Below, piece after piece: positions 14,466-22,865 of a stretch of DNA of 64,000 nt. The notes beneath the pieces are model-generated. The model worked only from the letters and a program-made list of their open reading frames with translations, was not told the DNA's origin and did not search any database. The stretch's first letter is position 1. The number at the start of each line of letters is the position of its first letter. The position numbers and the translations under genes were made by a program. Origin of the DNA: Paraburkholderia ginsengisoli NBRC 100965 (GTDB lineage Bacteria; Pseudomonadota; Gammaproteobacteria; Burkholderiales; Burkholderiaceae); contig NZ_BBJF01000020.1 in the NCBI RefSeq assembly GCF_000739735.1, forward strand, positions 51,157 through 115,156, written 5' to 3'.

Positions 14466-15965
14466 ATGCGCAAATTATTGATGTCCCTGCTGATGGCCGG
14501 TTCGCTGCTCGCGGGCGGTGTCGGCTCCGCCCTCGCGGACGACGCTTCCGCTCCCGCCGCCGCCTCGGCGCCCGATACGACGGCCAGCGCCCCGGCGCCA
14601 GATGCGTCGGCCCCCGCAGCCGCCGCGTCGGCCCCGGATGCCACCGCAGGAACCGCGAACGCAGCAGCTTCGGCACCGGCTGATGCATCGGCTGCGGCCG
14701 CCGCCGCACCGGCAGCCCCGACTGCGCCGTTCTCGGTCGATTCGTCGAAGATCAACTCGGGCGACACCGCCTGGATGCTGACCTCCACGGCGCTCGTGCT
14801 GTTCATGACGATTCCGGGTCTCGCGCTGTTCTACGGCGGCATGGTCCGCAAGAAGAACGTGCTCGCGACGCTGATGCAAAGCTTCGCGATCACCTGCCTC
14901 GTGACGATCATCTGGACTGTGGTGGGCTACAGCCTCGCCTTCACGCCGGGCGGCTCGTTCATCGGCGGCTTCTCGCGCGTCTTCATGGCCGGCATGAACT
15001 ACATCAAGGGCGACAAGGCCACGACGCTGACCGTCAGCCACCTGGCCCCGACGATCCCGGAAACGGTCTATTTCGTCTATCAGATGACGTTCGCGATCAT
15101 CACGCCGGCGCTGATTACGGGCGCGTTTGCCGACCGTATGAAGTTCTCCGCGATGCTGGTGTTCATGACGCTGTGGTCGATCATCGTCTACTCGCCGATC
15201 GCTCACATGGTCTGGGAACCGACCGGCTGGCTGGCTAGCGCAGGCATCCTCGACTTCGCGGGCGGCACGGTGGTGCACATCAACGCCGGTATCGCGGCGC
15301 TGGTTTGCGCGCTAGTGCTCGGCAAGCGTGTCGGCTACGGCAAGGAAGCGATGGCTCCGCACAACCTCACGCTCACGCTGATCGGTGGCGCAATGCTGTG
15401 GGTGGGCTGGTTCGGCTTCAACGCGGGTTCGGCGGTGGCGGCTGACGGCCGTGCCGGTTTCGCGATGTTCGCCACGCAAGTGGCGACCGCGGCAGCGGCG
15501 CTCGCGTGGATGTTCGCCGAATGGGCGGCAAAGGGTAAGCCGTCGGTGCTCGGCATCGTGTCGGGCGCAGTGGCGGGGCTGGTCGCGATTACGCCGGCTT
15601 CGGGCTTCGTCGGCACGCTCGGCGCGCTGGTGATCGGCATCGTCGCAGGCGTGGTCTGCTTCTGGTCGGCCACGTGGCTCAAGCACAAGCTCGGTTACGA
15701 CGACTCGCTCGACGCGTTCGGCGTGCACTGCATCGGCGGTATCGTGGGTGCGCTCCTGACCGGCGTGTTCGCAGTGAAGGACATCGGCGGCGCGGACGGC
15801 AGCATCATCGTGCAAGCCAAGGGCGTGCTGACGACGCTGATCTACAGCGGTGTGGTGAGCTACGTCCTGCTGAAGATCATCGACATGGTGATGGGCATCC
15901 GCGTGACGGAAGAACAGGAACGCGAAGGTCTGGACGTGAGCCTGCACGGCGAGCACGTCGAATAA
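14466..15965 (+). CDS. amtB: ammonium transporter AmtB
   Basis: Ammonium channel of the inner membrane. The 499 residues begin with a signal peptide (MRKLLMSLLMAGSLLAGG, cleaved near ALA-DD at residues 25-26). An unusual low-complexity Ala/Ser/Pro/Asp linker of about 65 residues follows before the eleven-helix Amt core starts near residue 97 (SGDTAWMLTSTALVLFMTIPG). Core motifs include FYGGMVRKKN, the aromatic-gate region, the pore histidine segments GTVVHINAG and DAFGVHCIGG, and a C-terminal tail for GlnK contact. AGAGGAA precedes the ATG. It is co-transcribed with glnK and closed by a strong terminator at 16027. Confidence 0.95.
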   Translation: MRKLLMSLLMAGSLLAGGVGSALADDASAPAAASAPDTTASAPAPDASAPAAAASAPDATAGTANAAASAPADASAAAAAAPAAPTAPFSVDSSKINSGDTAWMLTSTALVLFMTIPGLALFYGGMVRKKNVLATLMQSFAITCLVTIIWTVVGYSLAFTPGGSFIGGFSRVFMAGMNYIKGDKATTLTVSHLAPTIPETVYFVYQMTFAIITPALITGAFADRMKFSAMLVFMTLWSIIVYSPIAHMVWEPTGWLASAGILDFAGGTVVHINAGIAALVCALVLGKRVGYGKEAMAPHNLTLTLIGGAMLWVGWFGFNAGSAVAADGRAGFAMFATQVATAAAALAWMFAEWAAKGKPSVLGIVSGAVAGLVAITPASGFVGTLGALVIGIVAGVVCFWSATWLKHKLGYDDSLDAFGVHCIGGIVGALLTGVFAVKDIGGADGSIIVQAKGVLTTLIYSGVVSYVLLKIIDMVMGIRVTEEQEREGLDVSLHGEHVE

Positions 15966-15975
15966 GGGAAGTTTG

Positions 15976-16052
15976 GCGAGCCCGCGCTCCCGGGCTCGCT
16001 GGATCACGATTAAGCGCAGCGATTTGGCCCGCCTTCATGGCGGGCTTTTTTC
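15976..16052 (+). terminator. double hairpin terminator after amtB
   Basis: Two hairpins follow the amtB stop. The first (15976-15999) pairs GCGAGCCCG with CGGGCTCGC. The second (16027-16052) pairs GCCCGCC with GGCGGGC around a five-base loop and runs into six T residues, a textbook rho-independent terminator. Confidence 0.88.
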
Positions 16053-16200
16053 TTGCGGGCTATCTTGAAAACGGCAGTTTCCCCCGCCTATGATCGAAAT
16101 AGCGAGAATGCATTCGCGCATGCTTGCGAATGGAGAAACCGTCCCCAAATGGGCAAAGCATTTGCTCTACAATCTTTTTTCTCCAGTCTGCGAGTGATCA

Positions 16201-17490
16201 ATGGTTCCGCACCTAGTTACGGCGTTAAACGGCCCGCTGCTCGACCTCGAGCGGAAGATCCTCGACGCCACGCCCGCCATCGAACGCTGGTTCCGGCTCG
16301 AATGGCAGGAGCACACGCCGCCGTTCTACTGTTCCGTCGATCTGCGTAATGCGGGTTTCAAGCTCGCGCCGGTCGACACCAATCTGTTCCCCGGCGCATT
16401 CAACAATTTGCCGCAGGAAGTGCTGCCGCTCGCCGTGCAGGCCGCGATGGCGTCGATCGAGAAGATCTGCCCGGACGCGAAAAATCTGCTGGTGATTCCC
16501 GAGCGCCACACGCGCAACGCGTTTTATCTCGAGAACGTCGCCCGTCTCGCCGCGATCATGCGCCAGGCTGGCCTGAACGTGCGTTTCGGCACGCTCGACG
16601 AAAGCATCAACGGCCCGGTTACGATCGCACTGTCGGACGGCCAGAAGCTGGTGCTCGAACCGCTCGAACGCTCGCAGCGCCGTCTCGGCCTGAAGAATTT
16701 CGACCCGTGCTCGATCCTGCTGAACAACGATCTGTCGGGTGGCATTCCGCCGATACTCGAAAATCTGCATGAGCAGTATCTGCTGCCGCCGTTGCATGCG
16801 GGCTGGGCGGTGCGCCGCAAATCGACACACTTTTCCTGCTATGACGACGTCGCGAAGAAGTTCGCGAAGATGGTCGAAATCGATCCGTGGATGATCAATC
16901 CGTACTTCGCGCACGTCGAAGGCGTCGATTTCCAGGAGCGCACCGGCGAGGAAGCGCTGGCGGACGCGATCGACGGCGTGCTCAAGAAGATCGCGAAGAA
17001 GTACCGCGAGTACGGCATCTCCGAGAAGCCGTATGTCGTCATCAAGTCGGACGCGGGCACTTATGGCATGGGTGTGATGACCGTGCACGACGCGTCGGAA
17101 GTGGCCGCGCTTACCAAGCGCGAACGCGCGAAGATGGCGGCCACGAAGGACGGCCTCGAAGTCCATGACGTGATCGTGCAGGAAGGCGTGTACACGTTCG
17201 AGCGCATCGGTGAGGAAGTCGCCGAGCCGGTCGTCTACATGATCGACCGCTATGTAGTCGGCGGCTTTTACCGTGTGCATGGCAGTCGCGAGCGCGACCA
17301 GAACCTGAACGCGCCCGGCATGCACTTCGTGCCGCTCGGCTTCGAGCACACGGCGCTGCCGGATGCGCACGCGAAGCCCGGCGCGGCGCCGCCGAACCGC
17401 TTCTACATGTATGGCGTGGTGGCGCGGCTCGGGCTGCTGGCCGCATCGGTCGAACTGGAAAAGACCGATCCGGAAGCGATCCAGGTTTAA
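16201..17490 (+). CDS. gshA: glutamate-cysteine ligase, GshA of the betaproteobacterial type
   Basis: First step of glutathione synthesis, joining glutamate and cysteine with ATP. The 429-residue protein resembles the separate proteobacterial GshA family (about 430 residues), not the E. coli enzyme of about 518. Recognisable segments are the N-terminal FYCSVDLRNAGFKLAPVDTN, the ATP-grasp-like KPYVVIKSDAGTYGMGVM and the RYVVGGFYRVHG and LNAPGMHFVPL blocks. A TACAAT box at 16168 may be its -10. gshB follows after a hairpin, an arrangement conserved in the family. Confidence 0.93.
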   Translation: MVPHLVTALNGPLLDLERKILDATPAIERWFRLEWQEHTPPFYCSVDLRNAGFKLAPVDTNLFPGAFNNLPQEVLPLAVQAAMASIEKICPDAKNLLVIPERHTRNAFYLENVARLAAIMRQAGLNVRFGTLDESINGPVTIALSDGQKLVLEPLERSQRRLGLKNFDPCSILLNNDLSGGIPPILENLHEQYLLPPLHAGWAVRRKSTHFSCYDDVAKKFAKMVEIDPWMINPYFAHVEGVDFQERTGEEALADAIDGVLKKIAKKYREYGISEKPYVVIKSDAGTYGMGVMTVHDASEVAALTKRERAKMAATKDGLEVHDVIVQEGVYTFERIGEEVAEPVVYMIDRYVVGGFYRVHGSRERDQNLNAPGMHFVPLGFEHTALPDAHAKPGAAPPNRFYMYGVVARLGLLAASVELEKTDPEAIQV

Positions 17491-17505
17491 GCCACCCAGG
17501 GTGGT

Positions 17506-17540
17506 CGATGGCGGCACACGTGCCGCCATCGCCATTTTTA
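17506..17540 (+). terminator. hairpin terminator between gshA and gshB
   Basis: CGATGGCGGCAC and GTGCCGCCATCG form a 12-base perfect stem with a two-base spacer, followed by CCATTTTTAA. It should stop or attenuate gshA transcripts before gshB, which starts at 17593. Confidence 0.75.
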
Positions 17541-17592
17541 ACCACACTATTGACGATCAATGCCAAGCGCTTCAGGGCGCACCGGGACCCTC

Positions 17593-18549
17593 ATGGACAT
17601 TCTTTTCATCGCCGATCCGCTTTCCCAGTTCAAGATCTACAAAGATTCGACTTACGCGATGATGGCCGAAGCCGCGCGTCGCGGGCATGTGGTGTACACA
17701 TGCGAGCCGAAGCATCTGGCGTGGACGGGCGGCGACGTCGAAGCGAACGTGCAGCGGATTGCAATCACCGGCGACGTGACCGATCTGCATCGCGACGAGT
17801 GGCACGCCGCCGACGCGGCCGCGCCCCGCGCGCTGAAGAGCTTCAGCGCGGTCGTGATGCGCAAGGACCCGCCGTTCGACATGGAATACGTGACGTCGAC
17901 GTGGCTGCTCGAAATGGCCGAGCGCGGCGGCGCGCGCATCTTCAACAAGCCGCAGGCGATTCGCGACCATTCGGAGAAGCTCGCGATCGGCGAGTTCGCG
18001 CAGTTCGTCACGCCCACGCTGGTCACGCGCGACGCGTCGCGTCTGCGTGCGTTCCATGAACAGCACGGCGACGTGATCCTCAAGCCGCTCGACGGCATGG
18101 GCGGCATGGGCGTGTTCCGTGTGAAAGCCGATGGCATGAACCTCGGCTCGATCATCGAAATGCTGAGCCACGACGGTGCGCGCTCGGTGATGGCGCAAAA
18201 GTTCATCCCCGAAATCAAGGACGGTGACAAACGCATCTTGCTGATCGGCGGCGAAGCTGTGCCTTTTTCGCTCGCGCGTATTCCTCAGGGCAACGAAGTG
18301 CGCGGCAATCTGGCGGCCGGTGGGCTTGGCGTCGCGCGTCCGCTCAGCGAGCACGATCGCAAGATCGCCGACACGCTCGCGCCGGTGCTGGCCGCGCGCG
18401 GTTTGCTGCTGGTCGGGCTGGACGCGATCGGCGACTGGCTGACCGAAGTCAACGTGACGAGCCCGACGTGTTTTCGCGAGATCATGGACCAGACCGGCTT
18501 TGACGTCGCCGCGATGTTCATCGACGCGCTGGAGCGCGCGGCGGCCTGA
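17593..18549 (+). CDS. gshB: glutathione synthetase
   Basis: Second step of glutathione synthesis, adding glycine to gamma-glutamylcysteine with ATP. The 318-residue ATP-grasp enzyme starts MDILFIADPLSQFKIYKDST, as usual in GshB. It shows FNKPQAIRDHSEKL, the glycine-rich ATP loop VILKPLDGMGGMGVFRV, KRILLIGGEAVPFSLARIP and the metal and substrate segment GLDAIGDWLTEVNVTSPT. ATG 17593 has GGGA upstream; eleven in-frame upstream codons look non-coding. It is paired with gshA and followed by PTS genes, a neighbourhood common in betaproteobacteria. Confidence 0.95.
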   Translation: MDILFIADPLSQFKIYKDSTYAMMAEAARRGHVVYTCEPKHLAWTGGDVEANVQRIAITGDVTDLHRDEWHAADAAAPRALKSFSAVVMRKDPPFDMEYVTSTWLLEMAERGGARIFNKPQAIRDHSEKLAIGEFAQFVTPTLVTRDASRLRAFHEQHGDVILKPLDGMGGMGVFRVKADGMNLGSIIEMLSHDGARSVMAQKFIPEIKDGDKRILLIGGEAVPFSLARIPQGNEVRGNLAAGGLGVARPLSEHDRKIADTLAPVLAARGLLLVGLDAIGDWLTEVNVTSPTCFREIMDQTGFDVAAMFIDALERAAA

Positions 18550-18619
18550 CGTGCAGCCCTTGAATGCCTGCCATACCCCCCAACCTGTGTAGTAAATCCG
18601 CATCAAGCGCAGCGCCGGC

Positions 18620-18647
18620 TTTGGCGCGAAAATGAGCCTGATACAAT
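18620..18647 (+). promoter_or_regulatory. candidate sigma-70 promoter before the EIIA gene
   Basis: TTTGGC, 16 bases, TACAAT gives an acceptable -35/-10 pair about 230 bases before the EIIA-Man gene. The rest of the 326-base gap (18550-18876) shows no gene with a ribosome site and no terminator. Confidence 0.4.
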
Positions 18648-18876
18648 GCCCGCTCTTCCGCGCCAAGCCGGTTCGGTGGCCTCCCGCAGAGGTTTTCGGC
18701 ACGGATGGCGGACGGTGAGCGAGCAATTTCCCCGGTGGCGCCGGCATGGCGCCGGGAGAGCCGCTCGTCAAATGATGCGTTCCGGCTCTCATGACCTACG
18801 GCCGGTCGAGGGCGCTGACGAACCGGGCTTCGTCCCGGTCCACGGTTCAGGGCCGTTCTTTTGCAGTAAGGCTGAC

Positions 18877-19404
18877 ATGGCAGGCATTCTGATCATTGCG
18901 CACGCTCCGTTCGCCACCGCGTTGCGCGATTGCATTTCGCACATCTACGGTGGCTTGCCGGCTCGCATCGGGGTGATCGACGTATCGCCCGATTGCGATC
19001 CCGTGCAACAGGTCGAGTTCGCGAACTCGGAAATCGAGCGTCTGAAGGAAGACAACGGCGCGCTCGTGCTCACGGATATGTTCGGCGCGACCCCCGCGAA
19101 TATCGCGGGCCGGCTCGCCACGCTGCCGAATGTGCGCGTGCTGTGCGGCGTCAATTTGCCGATGCTGGTGCGCGCGGTCTGTTATCGCGCGACGCCGCTC
19201 GACACGCTGGTCGACAAGGCGCTCGCGGGCGCGACCAAGGGCGTGCATGCAATCGGACCCGCAACGCCCGCGCCGGCGGCATGTGCGGCGGCCGTCAGCG
19301 AGTGCTTGCCGGCATTGCCGCCCGATGCGGCGCCCGGCGACTGTCTGCCCGCGCTGCCTGCCGACGCCGATCTGACCCAGAAGACCGACGCCGCCGGTTT
19401 GTAG
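18877..19404 (+). CDS. PTS EIIA component of the mannose family
   Basis: A cytoplasmic phosphocarrier that takes phosphate from HPr. Residues 1-125 match the EIIA-Man fold: MAGILIIAHAPFATAL with phospho-acceptor His9, VLTDMFGATPAN and GVNLPMLVRAVCYR. The rest (about 126-175) is an Ala/Pro/Cys tail with a twofold repeat, CLPALPPDA and CLPALPADA, not expected in the family. TAAGG precedes the ATG. No EIIB, EIIC or EIID partner is nearby, so with ptsH and ptsI this looks like the incomplete regulatory PTS of betaproteobacteria rather than a sugar importer. Confidence 0.88.
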   Translation: MAGILIIAHAPFATALRDCISHIYGGLPARIGVIDVSPDCDPVQQVEFANSEIERLKEDNGALVLTDMFGATPANIAGRLATLPNVRVLCGVNLPMLVRAVCYRATPLDTLVDKALAGATKGVHAIGPATPAPAACAAAVSECLPALPPDAAPGDCLPALPADADLTQKTDAAGL

Positions 19405-19533
19405 GCTGCGCGCAGGCGGCTCGACGTTCAAGCTCAAGAAGGCCTGGGGCTTCAAACCCAGGGCCTCAAACGCAGTGCAACTGGTTTGCAGTTTCACCTT
19501 TCACAACCACATTTACCCGCGCTTCGGACCATC

Positions 19534-19803
19534 ATGCTGCAACAGGAAACGACTATTGTGAACAAGCTGGGGCTGCACGCACGCGCGTCGGCCAAGTTGA
19601 CGCAACTCGCGGGCAACTACCAGGCGGAAATCTGGATGAGCCGCAATGGCCGCCGCATCAATGCGAAGAGCATCATGGGCGTGATGATGCTGGCCGCGGG
19701 CATCGGCAGCACGGTGCTGATCGAAACGGAAGGCGCCGACGAAAAAGAAGCGATGGACGCATTGTTGAAACTGATTGCCGATAAATTCGGCGAGGGCCAG
19801 TGA
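19534..19803 (+). CDS. ptsH: phosphocarrier protein HPr
   Basis: An 89-residue HPr that relays phosphate from enzyme I to EIIA proteins. The active site LGLHARASAK places phospho-acceptor at His15, and the regulatory serine region NAKSIMGVMML places Ser46 at the position used by HPr kinase. The ATG at 19534 restores the normal N-terminus; 16 upstream in-frame codons are ignored. Neighbours are the EIIA-Man gene before and ptsI after. A strong terminator at 19833 separates it from ptsI. Confidence 0.95.
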   Translation: MLQQETTIVNKLGLHARASAKLTQLAGNYQAEIWMSRNGRRINAKSIMGVMMLAAGIGSTVLIETEGADEKEAMDALLKLIADKFGEGQ

Positions 19804-19832
19804 AGTAGCGCGCGCACGTTTCAGTGAGCATC

Positions 19833-19862
19833 AACGCCGCGGTTGTCCGCGGCGTTTTTTTT
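19833..19862 (+). terminator. rho-independent terminator after ptsH
   Basis: AACGCCGCGG and CCGCGGCGTT form a perfect ten-base stem around TTGT and run into eight T residues. ptsI, 245 bases on, probably has its own promoter; a TATAAT box at 20036-20041 is present but its -35 partner is poor. Confidence 0.88.
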
Positions 19863-20106
19863 AGCGCGCAACAATGGACAGCGAGGCACGCGGGAGCCGA
19901 TGTGCTGTCGGGCGCATAGAAACGTGAGCGATGTCGCCGGAACGCAAGCATGCTGAAGGCGCATTGTCGTGTTGATTACGACAATTCGTGCTGCGCTGCA
20001 CATAGTCCTGACGTATCCGCGGAGGGCGCGGAATTTATAATGACGAACAGAGTCTGAGAGCATTGCAGCGGTTTGCCGCGGCATCACACAACTAGAGGAG
20101 GTGCGC

Positions 20107-21855
20107 GTGTCCTTCACGCTGCATGGAATTCCCGTGTCACGCGGTATCGCCATCGGGCGGGCCTATCTGATCGCCCCGGCAGCACTTGACGTAGACCACT
20201 ATCTGATCGAACCCGCCCAGATCGAGGGCGAGGTGGAGCGTTTTCGCGCGGCTCAGCAACACGTGCATCGGGAGCTCGACACGCTGCGCGCCGATCTCGC
20301 CGCGGACGCGCCCAGCGAAATGGGCGCGTTCATCAATGTTCATTCAATGATCCTGAACGATGCAATGCTCGTGCAGGAAACCATCGACCTGATCCGCACG
20401 CGCCGCTACAACGTGGAGTGGGCGCTGACCGAACAGCTCGAGCGCCTGTCGCGCCATTTCGACGACATCGAAGACGAGTACCTGCGCGAACGCAAAGCCG
20501 ACATCGAGCAGGTGGTGGAGCGCGTGCTGAAGGCGCTTGCGGGTGCGTCGGCGGCGCTGGTGGATGGCGTGCACGGCGCGTGCGACGAGATGATCGTGGT
20601 CGCGCACGACATCGCGCCGGCCGACATGATGCAGTTCAAGACACAGACGTTTCAAGGTTTCGTCACGGACCTGGGCGGCCGCACGTCGCACACGGCGATC
20701 GTCGCGCGCAGCTTGGGCATTCCGGCCGCGGTCGGCGTGCAGCATGCGAGCGCGTTGATCCGTCAGGACGACCTGATCATCGTCGACGGCGATCACGGCA
20801 TCGTGATCGTCGATCCCGCGCCGATCGTGCTGGAGGAATACTCGTACCGGCAAAGCGAAAAAGAGCTGGAGCAGCGCAAGCTGCAGCGCCTGAAGTTTTC
20901 GCCGACGCAAACCCTGTGCGGCACGCGCATCGAGCTGTGCGCAAACATCGAGTTGCCGGAAGACGCTCGCGCGGCGGTCAACTCCGGTGCGGCCGGCGTG
21001 GGCCTGTTCCGTACCGAGTTCCTGTTCATGAATCACAAGGACCGCTTGCCCGAAGAGGAGGAGCAGTTCGCTGCGTACCGCCGGGCGGTCGAGTTGATGA
21101 ATGGCTTGCCGGTCACGATCCGCACCATCGACGTCGGCGCGGACAAGCCGCTCGATTCGATGAACGGCGGCGACGGCTACGAGACCGCTGCAAATCCCGC
21201 GTTGGGACTTCGAGCGATTCGCTGGAGTCTGTCTGAGCCGCAGATGTTCCTGACGCAGTTGCGCGCGATTTTGCGCGCGTCGGTGTTCGGCACGGTGAAG
21301 ATTCTGATTCCGATGCTCGCGCACGCGCAGGAAATCGACCAGACGCTCGATCTGATTCGCGAGGCCAAGCGTCAACTTGACGACGCGGGCATCGCCTACG
21401 ATCCGAACGTGCAGGTCGGCGCGATGATCGAGATTCCGGCGGCCGCCATCGCATTGCCGCTGTTCCTGAAGCGGCTCGACTTTCTGTCGATCGGCACCAA
21501 CGATCTGATCCAGTACACGCTGGCAATCGATCGCGCGGACAATGCGGTCGCGCATTTGTACGACCCGTTGCATCCCGCGGTGCTGCATCTGATCGCCTTT
21601 ACGCTGCGCGAGGCGAAGCGCGCGGGCGTGCCGGTGTCGGTGTGCGGCGAGATGGCGGGGGATCCGACGTTGACGCGTCTGCTGCTCGGCATGGGTCTCA
21701 CCGAGTTTTCGATGCACCCGAGCCAACTGCTGGTGGTCAAGCAGGAGGTGCTGCGCTCGCATCTGAAGACGCTGGAGAAGCCGGTAGCCGACGTGCTCGC
21801 TTCGTTTGAACCGGAAGAAGTGCAGGCCGCGCTGAAGCGGGTCGCGCTGGCTTGA
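20107..21855 (+). CDS. ptsI: phosphoenolpyruvate-protein phosphotransferase (enzyme I)
   Basis: Starts the PTS relay by moving phosphate from phosphoenolpyruvate to HPr. Features in order: N-terminal HPr-binding and swivel domain with the phospho-His loop GGRTSHTAIVARSLGIPA, and the PEP-binding TIM barrel with GVGLFRTEFLFM, TIRTIDVGADKP, NPALGLRAIRWSL, LSIGTNDLIQYTLA and catalytic Cys in VCGEMAGDP. Length (582 residues) is normal. GTG 20107 is chosen because AGGAGGT ends five bases before it; the GTG at 20101 overlaps that ribosome site. A bidirectional terminator follows. Confidence 0.95.
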   Translation: MSFTLHGIPVSRGIAIGRAYLIAPAALDVDHYLIEPAQIEGEVERFRAAQQHVHRELDTLRADLAADAPSEMGAFINVHSMILNDAMLVQETIDLIRTRRYNVEWALTEQLERLSRHFDDIEDEYLRERKADIEQVVERVLKALAGASAALVDGVHGACDEMIVVAHDIAPADMMQFKTQTFQGFVTDLGGRTSHTAIVARSLGIPAAVGVQHASALIRQDDLIIVDGDHGIVIVDPAPIVLEEYSYRQSEKELEQRKLQRLKFSPTQTLCGTRIELCANIELPEDARAAVNSGAAGVGLFRTEFLFMNHKDRLPEEEEQFAAYRRAVELMNGLPVTIRTIDVGADKPLDSMNGGDGYETAANPALGLRAIRWSLSEPQMFLTQLRAILRASVFGTVKILIPMLAHAQEIDQTLDLIREAKRQLDDAGIAYDPNVQVGAMIEIPAAAIALPLFLKRLDFLSIGTNDLIQYTLAIDRADNAVAHLYDPLHPAVLHLIAFTLREAKRAGVPVSVCGEMAGDPTLTRLLLGMGLTEFSMHPSQLLVVKQEVLRSHLKTLEKPVADVLASFEPEEVQAALKRVALA

Positions 21856-21886
21856 ACGCCGAGCGCGTGGCGGGCTTCTTTGTATG

Positions 21887-21914
21887 AAAAAAACGCCGCA
21901 CATGTGCGGCGTTT
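21887..21914. terminator. bidirectional terminator between ptsI and the MoeB/ThiF-like gene
   Basis: AACGCCGCACA and TGTGCGGCGTT form a perfect 22-base palindrome, flanked by seven A on the left and TTTC on the right. It can terminate ptsI rightwards and, with a better U-run, the convergent minus-strand gene leftwards. Confidence 0.82.
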
Positions 21915-21946
21915 CTTCGTTCAGCGTCTGTTGCTGGGCACCGACC

Positions 21947-22705
21947 TCAAGCGCGATGCGATTGCCCGCACACCGGGCAATCCGGCTGGCGCGCGATGCG
22001 CATCGTGTTCCATTCCATCCGCAGCGAATCGAGCATCACCAGGCGGCCCGTTAGGGCGGTGCCGATTGCCCCGATCACCTTGAGCGCTTCGGCGGCCTGC
22101 ATCGAGCCGATGATGCCGACCGTCGGCGCGAACACGCCCATCGTCGAGCACGCGACTTCTTCGAACGGCTGGTCTTCGGGAAACACGCACGCATAGCAGG
22201 GCGATGTTTCGTCACGGAAATCGAACGTGCTGATCTGACCGTCGAAACGTAACGCCGCGCCGGATACCAGCGGCACGCCGTGCTTCACGCACGCGCGATT
22301 GATCGCGTGACGGGTCGCGAAGTTATCGGTGCAGTCGAGCACGACGCTCGCATGCGGGACTTCGCGATCGAGCCACGCGTCGTCGACGCGTTCGGCCACC
22401 GCGTTTACTGTCACCTCGGGATTGATCTGCGCGATCGCATCGCGCCCCGAGTCCACCTTCCTGCGTCCGACCGATGCGCTCACATGCAGGATCTGCCGCT
22501 GGAGATTGGTCAGGTCGACCGTATCGGCATCGACCAGCGTCAGGCGGCCGACGCCGGCCGCCGCAAGATACATCGCGGCGGGCGATCCCAAGCCGCCCGC
22601 GCCGACGATGATCGCGTGCGCGTCGATAAAGCGCTGCTGCGCCTCGATGCCGATTTCGTCGACGAGAATGTGGCGGGAGTAGCGGAGGAGTTGATCGTCA
22701 TTCAT
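21947..22705 (-). CDS. MoeB/ThiF/HesA-family adenylyltransferase
   Basis: Activates the C-terminal glycine of a ubiquitin-like sulfur carrier (MoaD or ThiS) by adenylation. The 252-residue E1-like protein starts MNDDQLLRYSRHILVDEIG, with the nucleotide loop VGAGGLGSPAAMYLAAAGVG, the metal and substrate residues VDADTVDLTNLQRQ and DCTDNFATRHAIN, and two zinc CxxC pairs (CYAC and CPVC). MoeB and ThiF cannot be separated here because neither moaD nor thiS is adjacent. ATG 22705 is preferred over an upstream start. It follows the C-terminal protease gene on the same strand after a strong hairpin. Confidence 0.88.
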   Translation of the reverse strand: MNDDQLLRYSRHILVDEIGIEAQQRFIDAHAIIVGAGGLGSPAAMYLAAAGVGRLTLVDADTVDLTNLQRQILHVSASVGRRKVDSGRDAIAQINPEVTVNAVAERVDDAWLDREVPHASVVLDCTDNFATRHAINRACVKHGVPLVSGAALRFDGQISTFDFRDETSPCYACVFPEDQPFEEVACSTMGVFAPTVGIIGSMQAAEALKVIGAIGTALTGRLVMLDSLRMEWNTMRIARQPDCPVCGQSHRA

Positions 22706-22816
22706 GGCGGGGCGCGTGAGTGTGTCGCGCAATGGAGGCAGACTTGCGGTCTGCAGCGCGCGTTTCGTGTTCTTATTTTAATCGCGCGAAGGGTGGGGCA
22801 CGTTGCGGGTCTTGCA

Positions 22817-22851
22817 GCGTGTCTTCGCAGCATGGCGCTGCGAAGACACGC
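22817..22851 (-). terminator. long hairpin after the C-terminal protease gene
   Basis: A 15-base perfect stem (GCGTGTCTTCGCAGC with its complement) and a five-base loop lie just beyond the protease stop. No U-run follows, so it may stabilise the transcript end or attenuate read-through into the MoeB/ThiF-like gene. Confidence 0.5.
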
Positions 22852-22865
22852 CAGGGGCTGGCTGC

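Noticed and set aside
16110..16131. ATTCGC...GCGAAT hairpin before gshA
   Set aside because: Short stem without a T-run or link to a known regulator; the amtB terminator lies further upstream.
20036..20041. TATAAT as a complete ptsI promoter
   Set aside because: The -10 is perfect but no acceptable -35 lies 16-18 bases upstream, so it is mentioned only in the terminator entry.
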